Shown: positions 8,613 to 17,461 of the stretch, in pieces | How the letters are laid out: every line of letters begins with the position of its first letter | Numbering within the stretch: position 1 is the stretch's first letter | NCBI RefSeq assembly: GCF_000455345.1 | Contig: NZ_HG315690.1 | Span: 2,640,313-2,704,312 of the forward strand | Reading direction: 5' to 3' | Length of the DNA stretch: 64,000 nt | From: Halopiger goleimassiliensis | Lineage (GTDB): Archaea; Halobacteriota; Halobacteria; Halobacteriales; Natrialbaceae | Program-made: the position numbers and the translations under genes | The notes under the pieces: generated by a model | Seen by the model: the letters and a program-made list of their open reading frames with translations, nothing else | Told to the model about the DNA's origin: nothing | The model's database searches: none

Positions 8613-9008
8613 TCACTCCTCTGGACTGACGGTGACGACCGGCAACTCGCTGCTGAGGATGACCGACTGCGTGACGCTGCCGAAGATGACCTTGCCCGTC
8701 GGCGTCCGCCGACGACCCGACAGACAGATCATGTCCGCCCCGGTCTCGTCGGCGGCGCGGATCAGTTCGGGGGCCGGGTCCCCGCTCGTTTCGTAGTACT
8801 CGTAGTCGACGCCGTGGTCCTCGAGCGACGCCGCGACGCGTCGAACGGTCTCGAGTTGCTGGACCGGTTTCCCCTCCGGGTTCTCCTGGAACACGTGTGC
8901 GAGAATCGCCGTAATTTCGTCGCTCGCCGCCGGCAGCGACGTTATCGTCGACGCCTGTGCCCTCGCCCGATCCGTACTGGTGTCCAGACCGACAAGGATC
9001 CGATACAT
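8613..9008 (-). CDS. universal stress protein (UspA family)
   Basis: A 131-residue single-domain Usp. It begins MYRILVGLDTSTDRA and ends with the nucleotide-loop region GADMICLSGRRRTPTGKVIF-GSVT and the final strand LPVVTVSPEE. Small Usps bind ATP or AMP and act in the cytoplasm in stress responses. The loop (G-x-K-x-x-x-G-S) is close to the ATP-binding consensus. A TATA-like box at 9061-9070 precedes it. Confidence 0.85.
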   Translation of the reverse strand: MYRILVGLDTSTDRARAQASTITSLPAASDEITAILAHVFQENPEGKPVQQLETVRRVAASLEDHGVDYEYYETSGDPAPELIRAADETGADMICLSGRRRTPTGKVIFGSVTQSVILSSELPVVTVSPEE

Positions 9009-9060
9009 GGTCGATCAGTCGCCGTGCGAACGCATAACGCTCGACCGCTACGTATCCGGG

Positions 9061-9070
9061 TTTTAAGTAG
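9061..9070 (-). promoter_or_regulatory. TATA-like element for uspA
   Basis: CTACTTAAAA on the minus strand, about 55 bases before the ATG at 9008. A short 5' leader is implied. Confidence 0.4.
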
Positions 9071-9273
9071 GTGAGACGTGCCGAAGAACGGCGCATAGAC
9101 CGGCCGAAAACCGGACATCGAGGCGAGACTGGACAAGTTCCCGGTTGGTTCTCGGTACGGAGTGGAACGGCCTCTCCCGCCCCAGGAATCCGATGGGAAC
9201 GCCCGGCTATCCGAGTAGGTATCGGACGTTCTTGCCGGACACACATATAAAACCGCCATAAGACGGGGTCGAT

Positions 9274-9282
9274 TTTTATAAG
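9274..9282 (+). promoter_or_regulatory. TATA box for second Liv-type operon
   Basis: TTTTATAAG lies ~22-30 bases before the ATG at 9304, suiting a leaderless transcript. A second TATA-like run (ATATAAAACC, about 9244-9253) lies further upstream, so two start sites are possible. Confidence 0.55.
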
Positions 9283-9303
9283 ACGCTGTACGCTACTGAA
9301 GGT

Positions 9304-10566
9304 ATGTCGCGAGATGGCATGCCACAGGGGAGTAGACGGTACGTTCTCAGAGCCGTGACTGCAGGTGGCGTCGCCGGCCTCTCGGGGGTCGCCGGCTGCG
9401 TCGGTCAACCGGAAGAGACGGACGGAGAGGACGGGGATCTCGACACGGTTCAGTTCGGCGTTCTGGAGCCGTTCACCGGTGAGTACAGCGATCTCGCCGA
9501 GGAACGACACCAGGGAACCGAACTCGCGATCAAACAGATCAACGAGAGCGACGAGTACGAGTTCACGATCGAGTACACCGACTACGACACCCAGCTCGAT
9601 CCGGCGACGGCGACCCAGCGCGCCGAAGAGGCGGTCCAGTCAGACGGCGCGCAGTTTCTCACCGGATGCATCTCGAGTTCGTCGGCCCTCGCGATCAACG
9701 ACTTCGCGCTCGAGAACGAGGTCGTCTACACGCCGGGTGCCGCGGACATCTCGATCACCGGCGAGGAGTGCAACGAGTACGTGTTCCGGTTCGAGACGAG
9801 TACTGCCCAGATCGCGGAGGTAATGGCCCAGTGGACCGCCGACGAACTCGGCGATCGAATCCTCTATCACATCGCGGACTACGCCTACGGGGAGTCGGTG
9901 CTCACCGAGGTCGAAACGCGCATGGAGTCGATCAGCGACGGCTACGAACGGGTCGACGTCACCCGATCGGACCAGGGATCGACCAACTTCGAGGCATTCA
10001 TCAGTCAGCTCTCCGACGCGAGCGACGACGCCGACGCCCTCGTCGTCGGGATGACCGGGGCCGACCTCGCCATCTTCCTCTCGCAGGCGGCCGCACGCGG
10101 ATTACAGGACGAGATCCCCATCGTCACCACGACGGGATCGTTCCAGGCCGTTCGGGCCGGCGCGGGCGACGGTGCGTACGACGTCTACAGCGGCGTTCGG
10201 TACGTTCCGGACCTCGAGACGGGCGACAACGAGGCGTTCGTCGACGCCTACGAGGCGGAGTACGGAGCGCTCCCGGACAACTTCTCGCGGGTGGGATACG
10301 AATCGATTCGGATGGTCGCGAACGGGATCAGGGAGGCCGGGTCCGGCGATCCGACGACGGTTCGAGAGACCCTCTCGGGGATGGAACACGAGACCATCTT
10401 CGGCCCGAACCGGTTCAGGGAGTGTGACCAGCAGGCACTGAACCCGGTCTGGATGGGCGAATGCGTCGAACCGGAGTCGGGCGAACTCGCCGACGTGGAA
10501 CTGCTCACCGAACTCTCCGGCGAAGAGGCCGCCCCGGACTGTGCGGAGACCGGGTGTGAGCTGTAA
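9304..10566 (+). CDS. ABC transporter substrate-binding lipoprotein, branched-chain/aromatic acid type
   Basis: A 420-residue Peripla_BP_6 protein. The N-terminus has a twin-arginine motif (SRRYVLRAVTAGG) and a lipobox ending at GVAGC, so it should be Tat-exported and lipid-anchored on the outer face of the membrane. A short acidic linker follows the cysteine, then FGVLEPFTGEYSDLAEERHQ, the family opening. A cysteine pair near the C-terminus (APDCAETGCEL) is notable. It heads the four-gene transporter operon lying between the uspA and paaI genes. The ligand is probably an aromatic or branched acid (inference). Confidence 0.92.
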   Translation: MSRDGMPQGSRRYVLRAVTAGGVAGLSGVAGCVGQPEETDGEDGDLDTVQFGVLEPFTGEYSDLAEERHQGTELAIKQINESDEYEFTIEYTDYDTQLDPATATQRAEEAVQSDGAQFLTGCISSSSALAINDFALENEVVYTPGAADISITGEECNEYVFRFETSTAQIAEVMAQWTADELGDRILYHIADYAYGESVLTEVETRMESISDGYERVDVTRSDQGSTNFEAFISQLSDASDDADALVVGMTGADLAIFLSQAAARGLQDEIPIVTTTGSFQAVRAGAGDGAYDVYSGVRYVPDLETGDNEAFVDAYEAEYGALPDNFSRVGYESIRMVANGIREAGSGDPTTVRETLSGMEHETIFGPNRFRECDQQALNPVWMGECVEPESGELADVELLTELSGEEAAPDCAETGCEL

Positions 10567-10583
10567 CTCATGTCCGTGAAACG

Positions 10584-12551
10584 ATGATCGTCGGTTCGCT
10601 CCTCCAATCGCTGGTCGACGGGCTGACCGTCGGCGTCGTATACGTCCTGCTGGCCGCCGGACTCTCGGTCATCTTCGGGGTCATGAACGTGATCAACTTC
10701 GCCCACGGCGAACTGTTCGCGCTGGGGGCGTACTTCGCGCTGGCGCTCGTCGGTCCGCTCGGCGGCAACGGCTTCTTCGTCGCCTTGCTCGTCGCGCCGC
10801 TGGCTGTCGGCGTCGTCGGCGTCGCCATCGAGCGCTACACGGTGCAACCGCTGTACGGACGGAATCCGCTCTATCACATCCTGCTGACGTTCGGACTGGT
10901 GCTGGTGATTAACGACCTCATCTACCTCCTCTGGGGACCGGGATACGTCAGCCTCGTCGTGCCGACCGTTCTGACCGGAACCGTCGACGCGTTCGGACTC
11001 AGTGCGAGCGTCTACAACGTGTTCATCGTCGTCTTCGGCGCTGCAACGGCGCTCGCCGTCTGGGCGATGCTCGAATATACGAAGTACGGCCTGATCGTCC
11101 GCGCCGGCTCGCAGGATCGACAGATGGTCCGCACCCTCGGGATCGACATCGATCGGTACTACTCGCTGGTCTTCGGCGTCGGCGCGGCCCTGGCCGCGGT
11201 GGCGGGGATCATCCTCGGCGGCTACCAGACCGTCAGTCCGGAGATGGGGATGGGAGTCATCATCCCGGCGTTCGTCATCGTCGTGCTCGGCGGGCTCGGC
11301 AGCTTCAAGGGTGCCGTCGTCGGCGGGCTACTCGTCGGGATCATCCAGACGCTCGTGCGGACGTACGTCCCGTTCCTCGAGGGGTTGGTGATCGTCCTGT
11401 TGATGATCGCCGTGCTCCTGGTGCGACCCCACGGGCTGTTCGGGACCGAAGCACCGGAGAGCGAGGACGACGGCGACCTCCTCGCCGGCACCGAGGGCGG
11501 CATCCTCGATCCGACGACGCGAACGTACCTCGGGATCGGGATGGTCGGGCTGGCGGCGCTCGTGCCGCTCGGTGCCGGCACGCTGTACTCGACGTACGTC
11601 GTCACGCTCGTGATCGAGGTCCTCATCTGGGGGCTGTTCGCCCTCAGCCTGGATTTCGTCATGGGATACACCGGGCTGGTCTCGCTGGGTCACGCGCTGT
11701 TCTACGCGCTCGGTGCGTACGCCGTCGCGCTCGTGTTGTTACACGTGACCCAGTCCGCGGTCGTCGCGATCGCCCTCGCGATCCTCGTCAGCGCGGCGAT
11801 CGCGTGGGTCGTCGGCTACCTCTCGATCCGCGTCTCCGGCGTCTACTTCGCGATGATCACGCTCGCGTTCGCCGAGTTGTTCTACACCATGCTCCGCCGG
11901 CTCGAGATCACCGGCGGCTCCGAGGGGCTGTTCGGCCTCTCGACGTACTACGGGATCGCCGGCCTGGGGATCTCCCTCGACGACGTCGCGATCTTCGTCG
12001 GTCCCGTCGAGCTCACCGGCCAGGCGCTGTTCTACTACGTCGCGCTCGCGGCGCTGGTCGCGGCGTTCCTGCTCACCCGGCGGATGCTCGAGTCGCCGTT
12101 CGGCGCGGTGCTGAAGTCGATCCGCGAGAACGAGCAGCGGGCCACGTTCATCGGCTACGAGACGACCCGCTACAAGCGACGGGCGTTCGTCGTCAGCGGC
12201 GCGCTGGCGGGCCTCGCCGGCGGCCTGTTCACGCTCAACGCCGGCTACGCGACGCCGTCGTTCGGCTACTGGCTCCACTCCGGCGAGGTGATCGTCATGG
12301 TCATTCTCGGCGGCATGGGGACGCTGTACGGGCCGATCATCGGCTCGGGGGTGTTCTTCGGGCTCGAGGAGCTCCTCACCGGGTTCACCGAGCGCTGGCG
12401 GCTCGTCCTCGGGACGATCTTCGTCCTGTTCGTCATCTTCCTGCCGCGTGGCCTGGTCTCGCTGCCGGCCCAACTCGCACCGTACGTGGGCGGCTCCGGA
12501 CCGGGTCCGGAGCCTGCGCCCGACGAATCGCACGTTCGAGGTGACGATTGA
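10584..12551 (+). CDS. fused LivH-LivM permease
   Basis: 655 residues, about twice a single permease. Residues ~1-295 are LivH-like (VIFGVMNVINFAHGE; GGLGSFKGAV). After an acidic linker (APESEDDGDLLAGTEGG) residues ~310-640 are LivM-like (YTGLVSLGHALF; NAGYATPSFGYWLHS; GGMGTLYGPIIG). Both channel halves are thus one polypeptide, unlike the first transporter in this window where livH and livM are separate. It overlaps the next gene by one base. Confidence 0.92.
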   Translation: MIVGSLLQSLVDGLTVGVVYVLLAAGLSVIFGVMNVINFAHGELFALGAYFALALVGPLGGNGFFVALLVAPLAVGVVGVAIERYTVQPLYGRNPLYHILLTFGLVLVINDLIYLLWGPGYVSLVVPTVLTGTVDAFGLSASVYNVFIVVFGAATALAVWAMLEYTKYGLIVRAGSQDRQMVRTLGIDIDRYYSLVFGVGAALAAVAGIILGGYQTVSPEMGMGVIIPAFVIVVLGGLGSFKGAVVGGLLVGIIQTLVRTYVPFLEGLVIVLLMIAVLLVRPHGLFGTEAPESEDDGDLLAGTEGGILDPTTRTYLGIGMVGLAALVPLGAGTLYSTYVVTLVIEVLIWGLFALSLDFVMGYTGLVSLGHALFYALGAYAVALVLLHVTQSAVVAIALAILVSAAIAWVVGYLSIRVSGVYFAMITLAFAELFYTMLRRLEITGGSEGLFGLSTYYGIAGLGISLDDVAIFVGPVELTGQALFYYVALAALVAAFLLTRRMLESPFGAVLKSIRENEQRATFIGYETTRYKRRAFVVSGALAGLAGGLFTLNAGYATPSFGYWLHSGEVIVMVILGGMGTLYGPIIGSGVFFGLEELLTGFTERWRLVLGTIFVLFVIFLPRGLVSLPAQLAPYVGGSGPGPEPAPDESHVRGDD

Positions 12552-13351
12552 TGGCTATGGAATCCCCAGCACGAGCACAGCAGGCGACCGGCGAAACGAT
12601 CCTCCGAACCGAGGGGCTGGTCAAGAAGTTCGGCCAGTTCATCGCGACGGACCACGTCGAGATCGCGGTCGACCGCGGCGAGTTCCGGAGCATCATCGGT
12701 CCGAACGGCGCGGGGAAGACTACGCTGTTCAACCTGATCACCGGTGCGTTACCGGTCACGGAAGGAGCGATCTACTTCGACGGCGAGGAGATCACCTCGC
12801 TGTCGCCCGCCGAACGGGTCCGTCGTGGGATCGGCCGTTCGTTCCAGATCTCCAATATCTTCGGCGGACTCACCGTTCGCGAAAACGTCCGTCTGGCCGC
12901 GCAGTCGATGGATCGGGACCGGTACAGCTTCGCCGAGTCGTTGTTCAAGCCGACCGATCGATACGACCGGATGAACGAGCGGACCGACGACGTGCTCTCG
13001 CGGATCGGCCTCCGGGACGTCGCCGACGAACGGGCCGACGCGCTCGCGTACGGCGACAAGCGACGTCTCGAGATCGGCGTCGTACTGGCGACCGATCCCG
13101 ACCTGGTGCTGTTCGACGAACCCACCGCCGGGATGAGTGCCGAGGAAACGCACGCGACGATCGACCTGATCGAGGGGGTGCTCGTCGATCAGACGCTGTT
13201 GCTCATCGAACACGACATCGAACTCGTGATGGAACTCTCGGACCGTATCACGGTGTTGAACCGCGGCGAGGTCCTCGCCGAGGGGACGCCCGAGGAGATC
13301 GCCGCGGACCAGGACGTCCAGGACGCCTACCTCGGGGGGATGACCGAATGA
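12551..13351 (+). CDS. livG: branched-chain amino-acid-type ABC ATPase LivG (second system)
   Basis: A 266-residue ABC ATPase with Walker A GPNGAGKT, Q-loop RSFQISNIF, LivG-type signature LAYGDKRRLEIGVVLA, Walker B LVLFDEPTAGM and the H-loop IEHDIEL. The ATG shares its A with the permease stop (TGATG); an in-frame TTG three bases earlier is less likely. The C-terminus overlaps livF by four bases. Confidence 0.92.
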   Translation: MAMESPARAQQATGETILRTEGLVKKFGQFIATDHVEIAVDRGEFRSIIGPNGAGKTTLFNLITGALPVTEGAIYFDGEEITSLSPAERVRRGIGRSFQISNIFGGLTVRENVRLAAQSMDRDRYSFAESLFKPTDRYDRMNERTDDVLSRIGLRDVADERADALAYGDKRRLEIGVVLATDPDLVLFDEPTAGMSAEETHATIDLIEGVLVDQTLLLIEHDIELVMELSDRITVLNRGEVLAEGTPEEIAADQDVQDAYLGGMTE

Positions 13352-14070
13352 GCGCCGAACCGCTGCTGTCGGTCGAGTCGGTCGACGCCGGATACGGCGA
13401 GACGCAGGTGCTGCACGACCTCTCGCTGTCGGTCGGCGAGGGCGAAATCGTCTCGCTCGTCGGGCGCAACGGGGCGGGGAAGACGACCACGTTGCGGACC
13501 ATCATGGGCATCATCCAGCCCCGGAGCGGCCGCGTGACATACCGCGGCGAGGACGTCGGTGGGCTGGACGCGACGAAGACGGCCCAGCGCGGGATCGCGC
13601 TCGTTCCGGAAGAGCGGCGGATCTTCCCCGAACTCACGGTCACGGAGAACCTCGAGATCGCAGCGCACGGCGGCGCGCCGGAGGCCGACTCGCTGTCGGT
13701 CGGCGAGGCGCTGGCGATGTTCGAGAACCTGCAGGACCGCGCCGGAAACGCCGGGTCGTCGCTGTCGGGGGGCGAACAGCAGATGCTCGCGATCGCCCGT
13801 GCGCTGGTCGGCGGGGCCGACCTCGTGCTCCTGGACGAACCGACCGAGGGGTTGGCACCCTATATCGTCCAGGACGTCATGGAGATCGTCGCGGAACTCA
13901 ACGAGCAGGGAATCACCGTGTTGCTCGTCGAGCAGAACGTCCACGTCTGTCTGGAACTCGCCGACCGTAACTACGTCATCAACCAGGGAGAGATCGTCTA
14001 CGAAGGGACGTCGGCGGAGCTGGAGGCCGACGAGGAGATCCTCGACGAGTACCTCGGCGTCACGGCCTGA
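13348..14070 (+). CDS. livF: branched-chain amino-acid-type ABC ATPase LivF (second system)
   Basis: A 240-residue ABC ATPase. It has Walker A GRNGAGKT, signature LSGGEQQML, Walker B LVLLDEPTEGLAP and the LivF tail LLVEQNVHVCLELADR. The start at 13348 (ATGA overlap with livG) is supported by the family N-terminus LLSVESVDAGYGETQVLHDL. It ends the second transporter operon. Confidence 0.92.
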   Translation: MSAEPLLSVESVDAGYGETQVLHDLSLSVGEGEIVSLVGRNGAGKTTTLRTIMGIIQPRSGRVTYRGEDVGGLDATKTAQRGIALVPEERRIFPELTVTENLEIAAHGGAPEADSLSVGEALAMFENLQDRAGNAGSSLSGGEQQMLAIARALVGGADLVLLDEPTEGLAPYIVQDVMEIVAELNEQGITVLLVEQNVHVCLELADRNYVINQGEIVYEGTSAELEADEEILDEYLGVTA

Positions 14071-14126
14071 GTCGGGCTGTATCGGTTCCAGCCGATCTGG
14101 GTATTCGACCGTTCGGCCGATCGAGA

Positions 14127-14519
14127 TCAGGGCTTGTAGACCCGCCCGCGAAAGGTCGCGACTCGCCGGTCCGTCTCGTCGGTGACCCGTACCTCGTACT
14201 CCGCGGTGCGGCCGGCGTCGTGGCTCTCCTCGGCCGTCGCGGTGAGGACGGTCCCGACCTCGACGGCCTCCAGGTACGAGATGTTCGTCTCGAGCGCGAC
14301 CGCCGTCTCCCCGCGGGAGTTCGACGCGGCGGCGAAGGCCGCGTCGGCCAGCGAGTAGATCGCGCCGCCGTGGGGCGTCCCGTGGAAGTTCGTCAACGCC
14401 TCGGTGATCTCGAGGCGGGTCGTCGCGGCTCCCGGATCGAGCGCGACGAGTTCGATTCCGAGCGTCTCGCAGTAGGTGTCGCTCTCGATCCGTTCCCTGA
14501 CGGCCCTCGTATCTGTCAT
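14127..14519 (-). CDS. paaI: PaaI-type hotdog thioesterase
   Basis: A 130-residue hotdog-fold protein with the PaaI/4HBT hallmark 'NFHGTPHGGAIYSLADAAFA' (G-x-x-H-G-G-x-x-x-x-L-A-D). In phenylacetate degradation PaaI hydrolyses dead-end hydroxyphenylacetyl-CoA esters. It sits next to the bat-type regulator and the paa operon. The plus-strand gene at 19516 is a second hotdog protein of the same type. Confidence 0.85.
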   Translation of the reverse strand: MTDTRAVRERIESDTYCETLGIELVALDPGAATTRLEITEALTNFHGTPHGGAIYSLADAAFAAASNSRGETAVALETNISYLEAVEVGTVLTATAEESHDAGRTAEYEVRVTDETDRRVATFRGRVYKP

Positions 14520-14571
14520 GTGCTAGCTCACCGATAGCGGGCGTAAAGTATCTAGCGGAACCGGAACCCGC

Positions 14572-15210
14572 TTAGCCGAAGATCTGCTGAAACAGCGCGT
14601 GTTCGCCCCGGCGCAGGCGCTCGAGGAACGCGGACTTGCTGATGTCGAGTTCGGCGGCCACCTCGTCGGTCGACACCGCGCGTGGAATCTCGAAGTAGCC
14701 CATCTCGAGGGCCGTCCGGAGACACTCCTCCTGGGCGGGCGTCAGGTCCCACCGCTGACTCGGCACCTCCTGGGCCTCCGACTGGAGGGGATAGATCCGC
14801 TCGAGTTGGACGCCGACGGTGTCGCCGGCGGCTTCCATGACCCCCTTGAGGACGTCACGACCGACGACGGCCCCGAAAATTTTCGCGACGCCGTCCCGAT
14901 AGCGGAGCGTCTCGATGATGAGTCCGTCGTCGATCAGTCGGTGGACGACGCAGGGGTGTTTCGAGAGACAGCGGTACCGGTAGCGCCCGTCACTCTTCGA
15001 GACGTGCAGGTACGAGATGCGATCGTCCTCGTCGAGGACCGTCGTGAGCCGCTCACTCCGGGCCGAACTGAACTGTAGGAGGTCGTACCCGTCGCTACGT
15101 CGCTGGGGCGGCTGGGCGTCGACCTCTACGTCGACCGCGCCGGTGGCCTCCGCGAGCGGGCAATCGTCGTTCTGCACGCGAAATTCCACCGCGAGACACT
15201 CCTCGATCAT
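14572..15210 (-). CDS. bat-type HTH (HTH_10) transcriptional regulator
   Basis: A 212-residue haloarchaeal regulator. The C-terminal HTH_10 domain reads 'LTPAQEECLRTALEMGYFEI ... STDEVAAELDISKSAFLERLRRGE'. The first ~145 residues are the BAT-type alpha/beta effector-sensing domain, including HPCVVHRLIDDG. It is transcribed divergently from paaA with only 90 bp between them, so it is the obvious candidate regulator of the phenylacetate operon. The effector is unknown; an aryl-CoA would fit. Confidence 0.85.
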   Translation of the reverse strand: MIEECLAVEFRVQNDDCPLAEATGAVDVEVDAQPPQRRSDGYDLLQFSSARSERLTTVLDEDDRISYLHVSKSDGRYRYRCLSKHPCVVHRLIDDGLIIETLRYRDGVAKIFGAVVGRDVLKGVMEAAGDTVGVQLERIYPLQSEAQEVPSQRWDLTPAQEECLRTALEMGYFEIPRAVSTDEVAAELDISKSAFLERLRRGEHALFQQIFG

Positions 15211-15231
15211 ACGAGGGCGGTACGTCGGTCA

Positions 15232-15254
15232 CGTATAAAAAACCGCGTTATATG
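15232..15254. promoter_or_regulatory. divergent promoter region, bat-type regulator / paaA
   Basis: TATAAAAAACC (minus-strand TTTTTTATA, about 25 bases before the regulator ATG at 15210) is followed closely by GTTATATGG, a TATA-like run about 50 bases before the paaA ATG. The two promoters nearly overlap, so binding at one would affect the other. Confidence 0.5.
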
Positions 15255-15300
15255 GCGGTGAACTGCTAAGGCCGTTACCACCGATTATTCATGTGAAACC

Positions 15301-16242
15301 ATGGATCTGGAGACCGTCGAAGAACGGGCGGGGCCGCGGGAGTTCAGTCCCGCCGACGACCTTCCCGAGGAGTATCGGAAGGCGGCGACGCGAATGATCG
15401 AGTTCCACGCCAACAGCGAGATCATGGGCGCGTACCTGGAGCGCCCGTTCATCCGCCAGGCACCGAGCATCGATCGGAAGCTGGCCTTCTCCGCGAAGGT
15501 GCAGGACGAGATCGGTCACGGACAGTTGCTGTATCGGGCCGCGGAGTCGCTGGGGATCAAGACCCGCGAGGAGATGCTCGACGACCTCGCGAACGGCGAC
15601 GGGAAGTTCCTCAACTGCTTCCACTACCCGATGGAGAGCTGGGTCGAGACGCCGATGATCGCGTTCTTCGTCGACGGCGCAGCGATGCGCCGCCAGGCGA
15701 CGCTCCGCCGAACGAGCTGGGAACCGTACGCCCACGCGATGGACAAGGTGTGCTTCGAGGAGGGATTCCACGTCAAACACGGCGAGGACATCCTCCGCGA
15801 GCTGATGACCGGCTCCCGGAAGGAACAGCGGCTGACCCAGGAAGCCTTCGAGACGTGGTGGCCCCGCATCATCCAGTTCTTCGGGCCGACCGACGACCAG
15901 AGCACGCACCACGACTTCGCGGCCTCGGTCGGGCTGAAACAGAAGTCCAACGACGAGCTTCGGAACGCCTTCCTCGATCAGTACATCCCGAAAGCGCGGA
16001 AGTACGGCCTCGAGATTCCTGACGAGCCCCGCATTCGGGAACGGGACGACGGCACCTACGAGGTCGAAGAGGACGATCTGGACTGGGACGAGTTCTTCGC
16101 CATCGCGAAGAACGACTACGAGCCGGGCGTCGGGCAGATCGAGGGCCGGAAGGCCGCACAGGAGGCAGTCGAATGGGTCCGCGAGACGATCGAGAGCGAT
16201 TCGCCAACCGCCGGCGGCCACGCGCCGACGGCGGCCGACTGA
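15301..16242 (+). CDS. paaA: 1,2-phenylacetyl-CoA epoxidase catalytic subunit
   Basis: A 313-residue ferritin-like di-iron protein. The diiron ligands are visible as 'KVQDEIGHGQLLY' (E-x-x-H) and 'CFEEGFHVKHGED' (E-x-x-x-x-x-H), as in bacterial PaaA (about 310 residues). It is the oxygenase subunit that forms the ring 1,2-epoxide of phenylacetyl-CoA. First gene of the paaABCD-zinc ribbon-paaK run. Confidence 0.93.
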   Translation: MDLETVEERAGPREFSPADDLPEEYRKAATRMIEFHANSEIMGAYLERPFIRQAPSIDRKLAFSAKVQDEIGHGQLLYRAAESLGIKTREEMLDDLANGDGKFLNCFHYPMESWVETPMIAFFVDGAAMRRQATLRRTSWEPYAHAMDKVCFEEGFHVKHGEDILRELMTGSRKEQRLTQEAFETWWPRIIQFFGPTDDQSTHHDFAASVGLKQKSNDELRNAFLDQYIPKARKYGLEIPDEPRIRERDDGTYEVEEDDLDWDEFFAIAKNDYEPGVGQIEGRKAAQEAVEWVRETIESDSPTAGGHAPTAAD

Positions 16243-16244
16243 CC

Positions 16245-16562
16245 ATGATCTGGGAAGTGTTCCGACAGGCGGAATCGGGCGAGTATCACACCCACTGCGG
16301 CAACGTCCACGCGCCGGACCGCGAGATGGCGAAACAGTTCGCGGCGATCCAGCACGGCCGGCGCAAGCCGACGAACAGCCTCTGGGTCGTCCCCAAGGAA
16401 GAGATCGGCGAGATCGACGCCGAGGACGTCACGTTCGGCGGGACGACCGACAAGAGCTACCGCTGGGCGACGACCTACCGGACGACCGGCCAGGACGCCC
16501 GCGAGGTCGTCGAGTCCGAGGACGAACAGGCGACCGCCGAGAAACAGCGGGGTGATGCCTGA
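16245..16562 (+). CDS. paaB: 1,2-phenylacetyl-CoA epoxidase subunit PaaB
   Basis: A 105-residue protein starting MIWEVFRQAESGEYHTHCGNV, the PaaB family signature, with 'LWVVPKEEI' further on. Length is close to bacterial PaaB (~95). The ATG at 16245, two bases after the paaA stop, fits better than longer in-frame starts inside paaA. PaaB bridges PaaAC heterodimers in known complexes. Confidence 0.9.
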   Translation: MIWEVFRQAESGEYHTHCGNVHAPDREMAKQFAAIQHGRRKPTNSLWVVPKEEIGEIDAEDVTFGGTTDKSYRWATTYRTTGQDAREVVESEDEQATAEKQRGDA

Positions 16563-17461
16563 TGACGGCAAGCTTCGACGACCCCGAGAATCTGGGCGAG
16601 CGCGAGCGGATCGCCCTCGAGACGCTGTGCAAGCGACTCGGTGACGACGAGTTCGTCCTGGCCGAGCGCTACACGGAGTGGCAGGTCCGCGCGCCGACGC
16701 TCGAGTCCGACCTGGCGCTGGCCAACAACGCCCAGGACGAACTCGGTCACGCGCGGCTGTGGTACGACGTGCTCGCGGACGTCGGACTCGACGAGCGGGA
16801 CCTCGTCTACGAGCGCGACCCGGCCGACTTCCGCCACAGCACGCTCGTCGAACGCCCCTTCGACGAGGGCGCGTGGGACGACGCCGTCCTCCGGTCGTAC
16901 CTGTACGACGTCGCCGAGGACGTCCGTCTCGAGGCGCTGGAGGACTCGGCACACCCGAAGATCGTCGACCGCGTCGGCAAGATCCGCAGCGAAGAGGAGT
17001 ACCACCTCGAGCACGCCCAGAACTGGCTGGAGCGGCTCGCCGACGACGAGGAGGGCCGCGATCGCCTCCAGGAGACGCTCGACGAGCTGTTCCCGCACGC
17101 GTTGACGCTGTTCGAGCCGTGCGCGCCGCCTGGCGGCGCGAACGCGAGCGGCGACGAGCCGCGAGCGGCCGACGTCGAGGACGACATCGTCGAGTTCGGC
17201 CTGCGTCACGCGACCCTCGAGGAGCTGGGCGAGGAGTGGCTGTCGATCGTCGTCCCGTTCCTCGAGTCGCTGGACCTGGTCGTTCCCGTCGACGCGGACG
17301 ACGACCTCGAGGTCGCGGTCACCGAGGACCTGCTCCCCGACGAGCGGGGCCGCGACGGGACCCACACCGACGCGTGGGCCGACCTCTACGACGAGTTCAC
17401 GCACACGTACCGCGAACTCGAGCGGAGCGAACCGACCACGATCATGGACAAACCCCAATGA
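16562..17461 (+). CDS. paaC: 1,2-phenylacetyl-CoA epoxidase structural subunit PaaC
   Basis: A 299-residue ferritin-like subunit. 'NNAQDELGHARLWY' and 'RSEEEYHLEHAQNWLERL' mark the PaaC helices. It is longer than E. coli PaaC (~248). Part of the excess is a Gly/Ala/Asp-rich loop (PPGGANASGDEPRAADVEDD) whose DNA forms two hairpins; see the repeat at 17122-17162. It overlaps paaB by one base and paaD by four. Confidence 0.92.
   Translation: MTASFDDPENLGERERIALETLCKRLGDDEFVLAERYTEWQVRAPTLESDLALANNAQDELGHARLWYDVLADVGLDERDLVYERDPADFRHSTLVERPFDEGAWDDAVLRSYLYDVAEDVRLEALEDSAHPKIVDRVGKIRSEEEYHLEHAQNWLERLADDEEGRDRLQETLDELFPHALTLFEPCAPPGGANASGDEPRAADVEDDIVEFGLRHATLEELGEEWLSIVVPFLESLDLVVPVDADDDLEVAVTEDLLPDERGRDGTHTDAWADLYDEFTHTYRELERSEPTTIMDKPQ
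17122..17162 (+). repeat. intragenic two-hairpin palindromic insert in paaC
   Basis: Hairpin 1 has a perfect 9-bp stem (17122-17130 / 17132-17140). Hairpin 2 is GCGGC-GACGA-GCCGC (17148-17162). The block 17145-17165 is identical to 52401-52421 in pepF, and both lie in the same codon phase. It encodes a hydrophilic loop (GGANASGDEPR). Confidence 0.6.
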
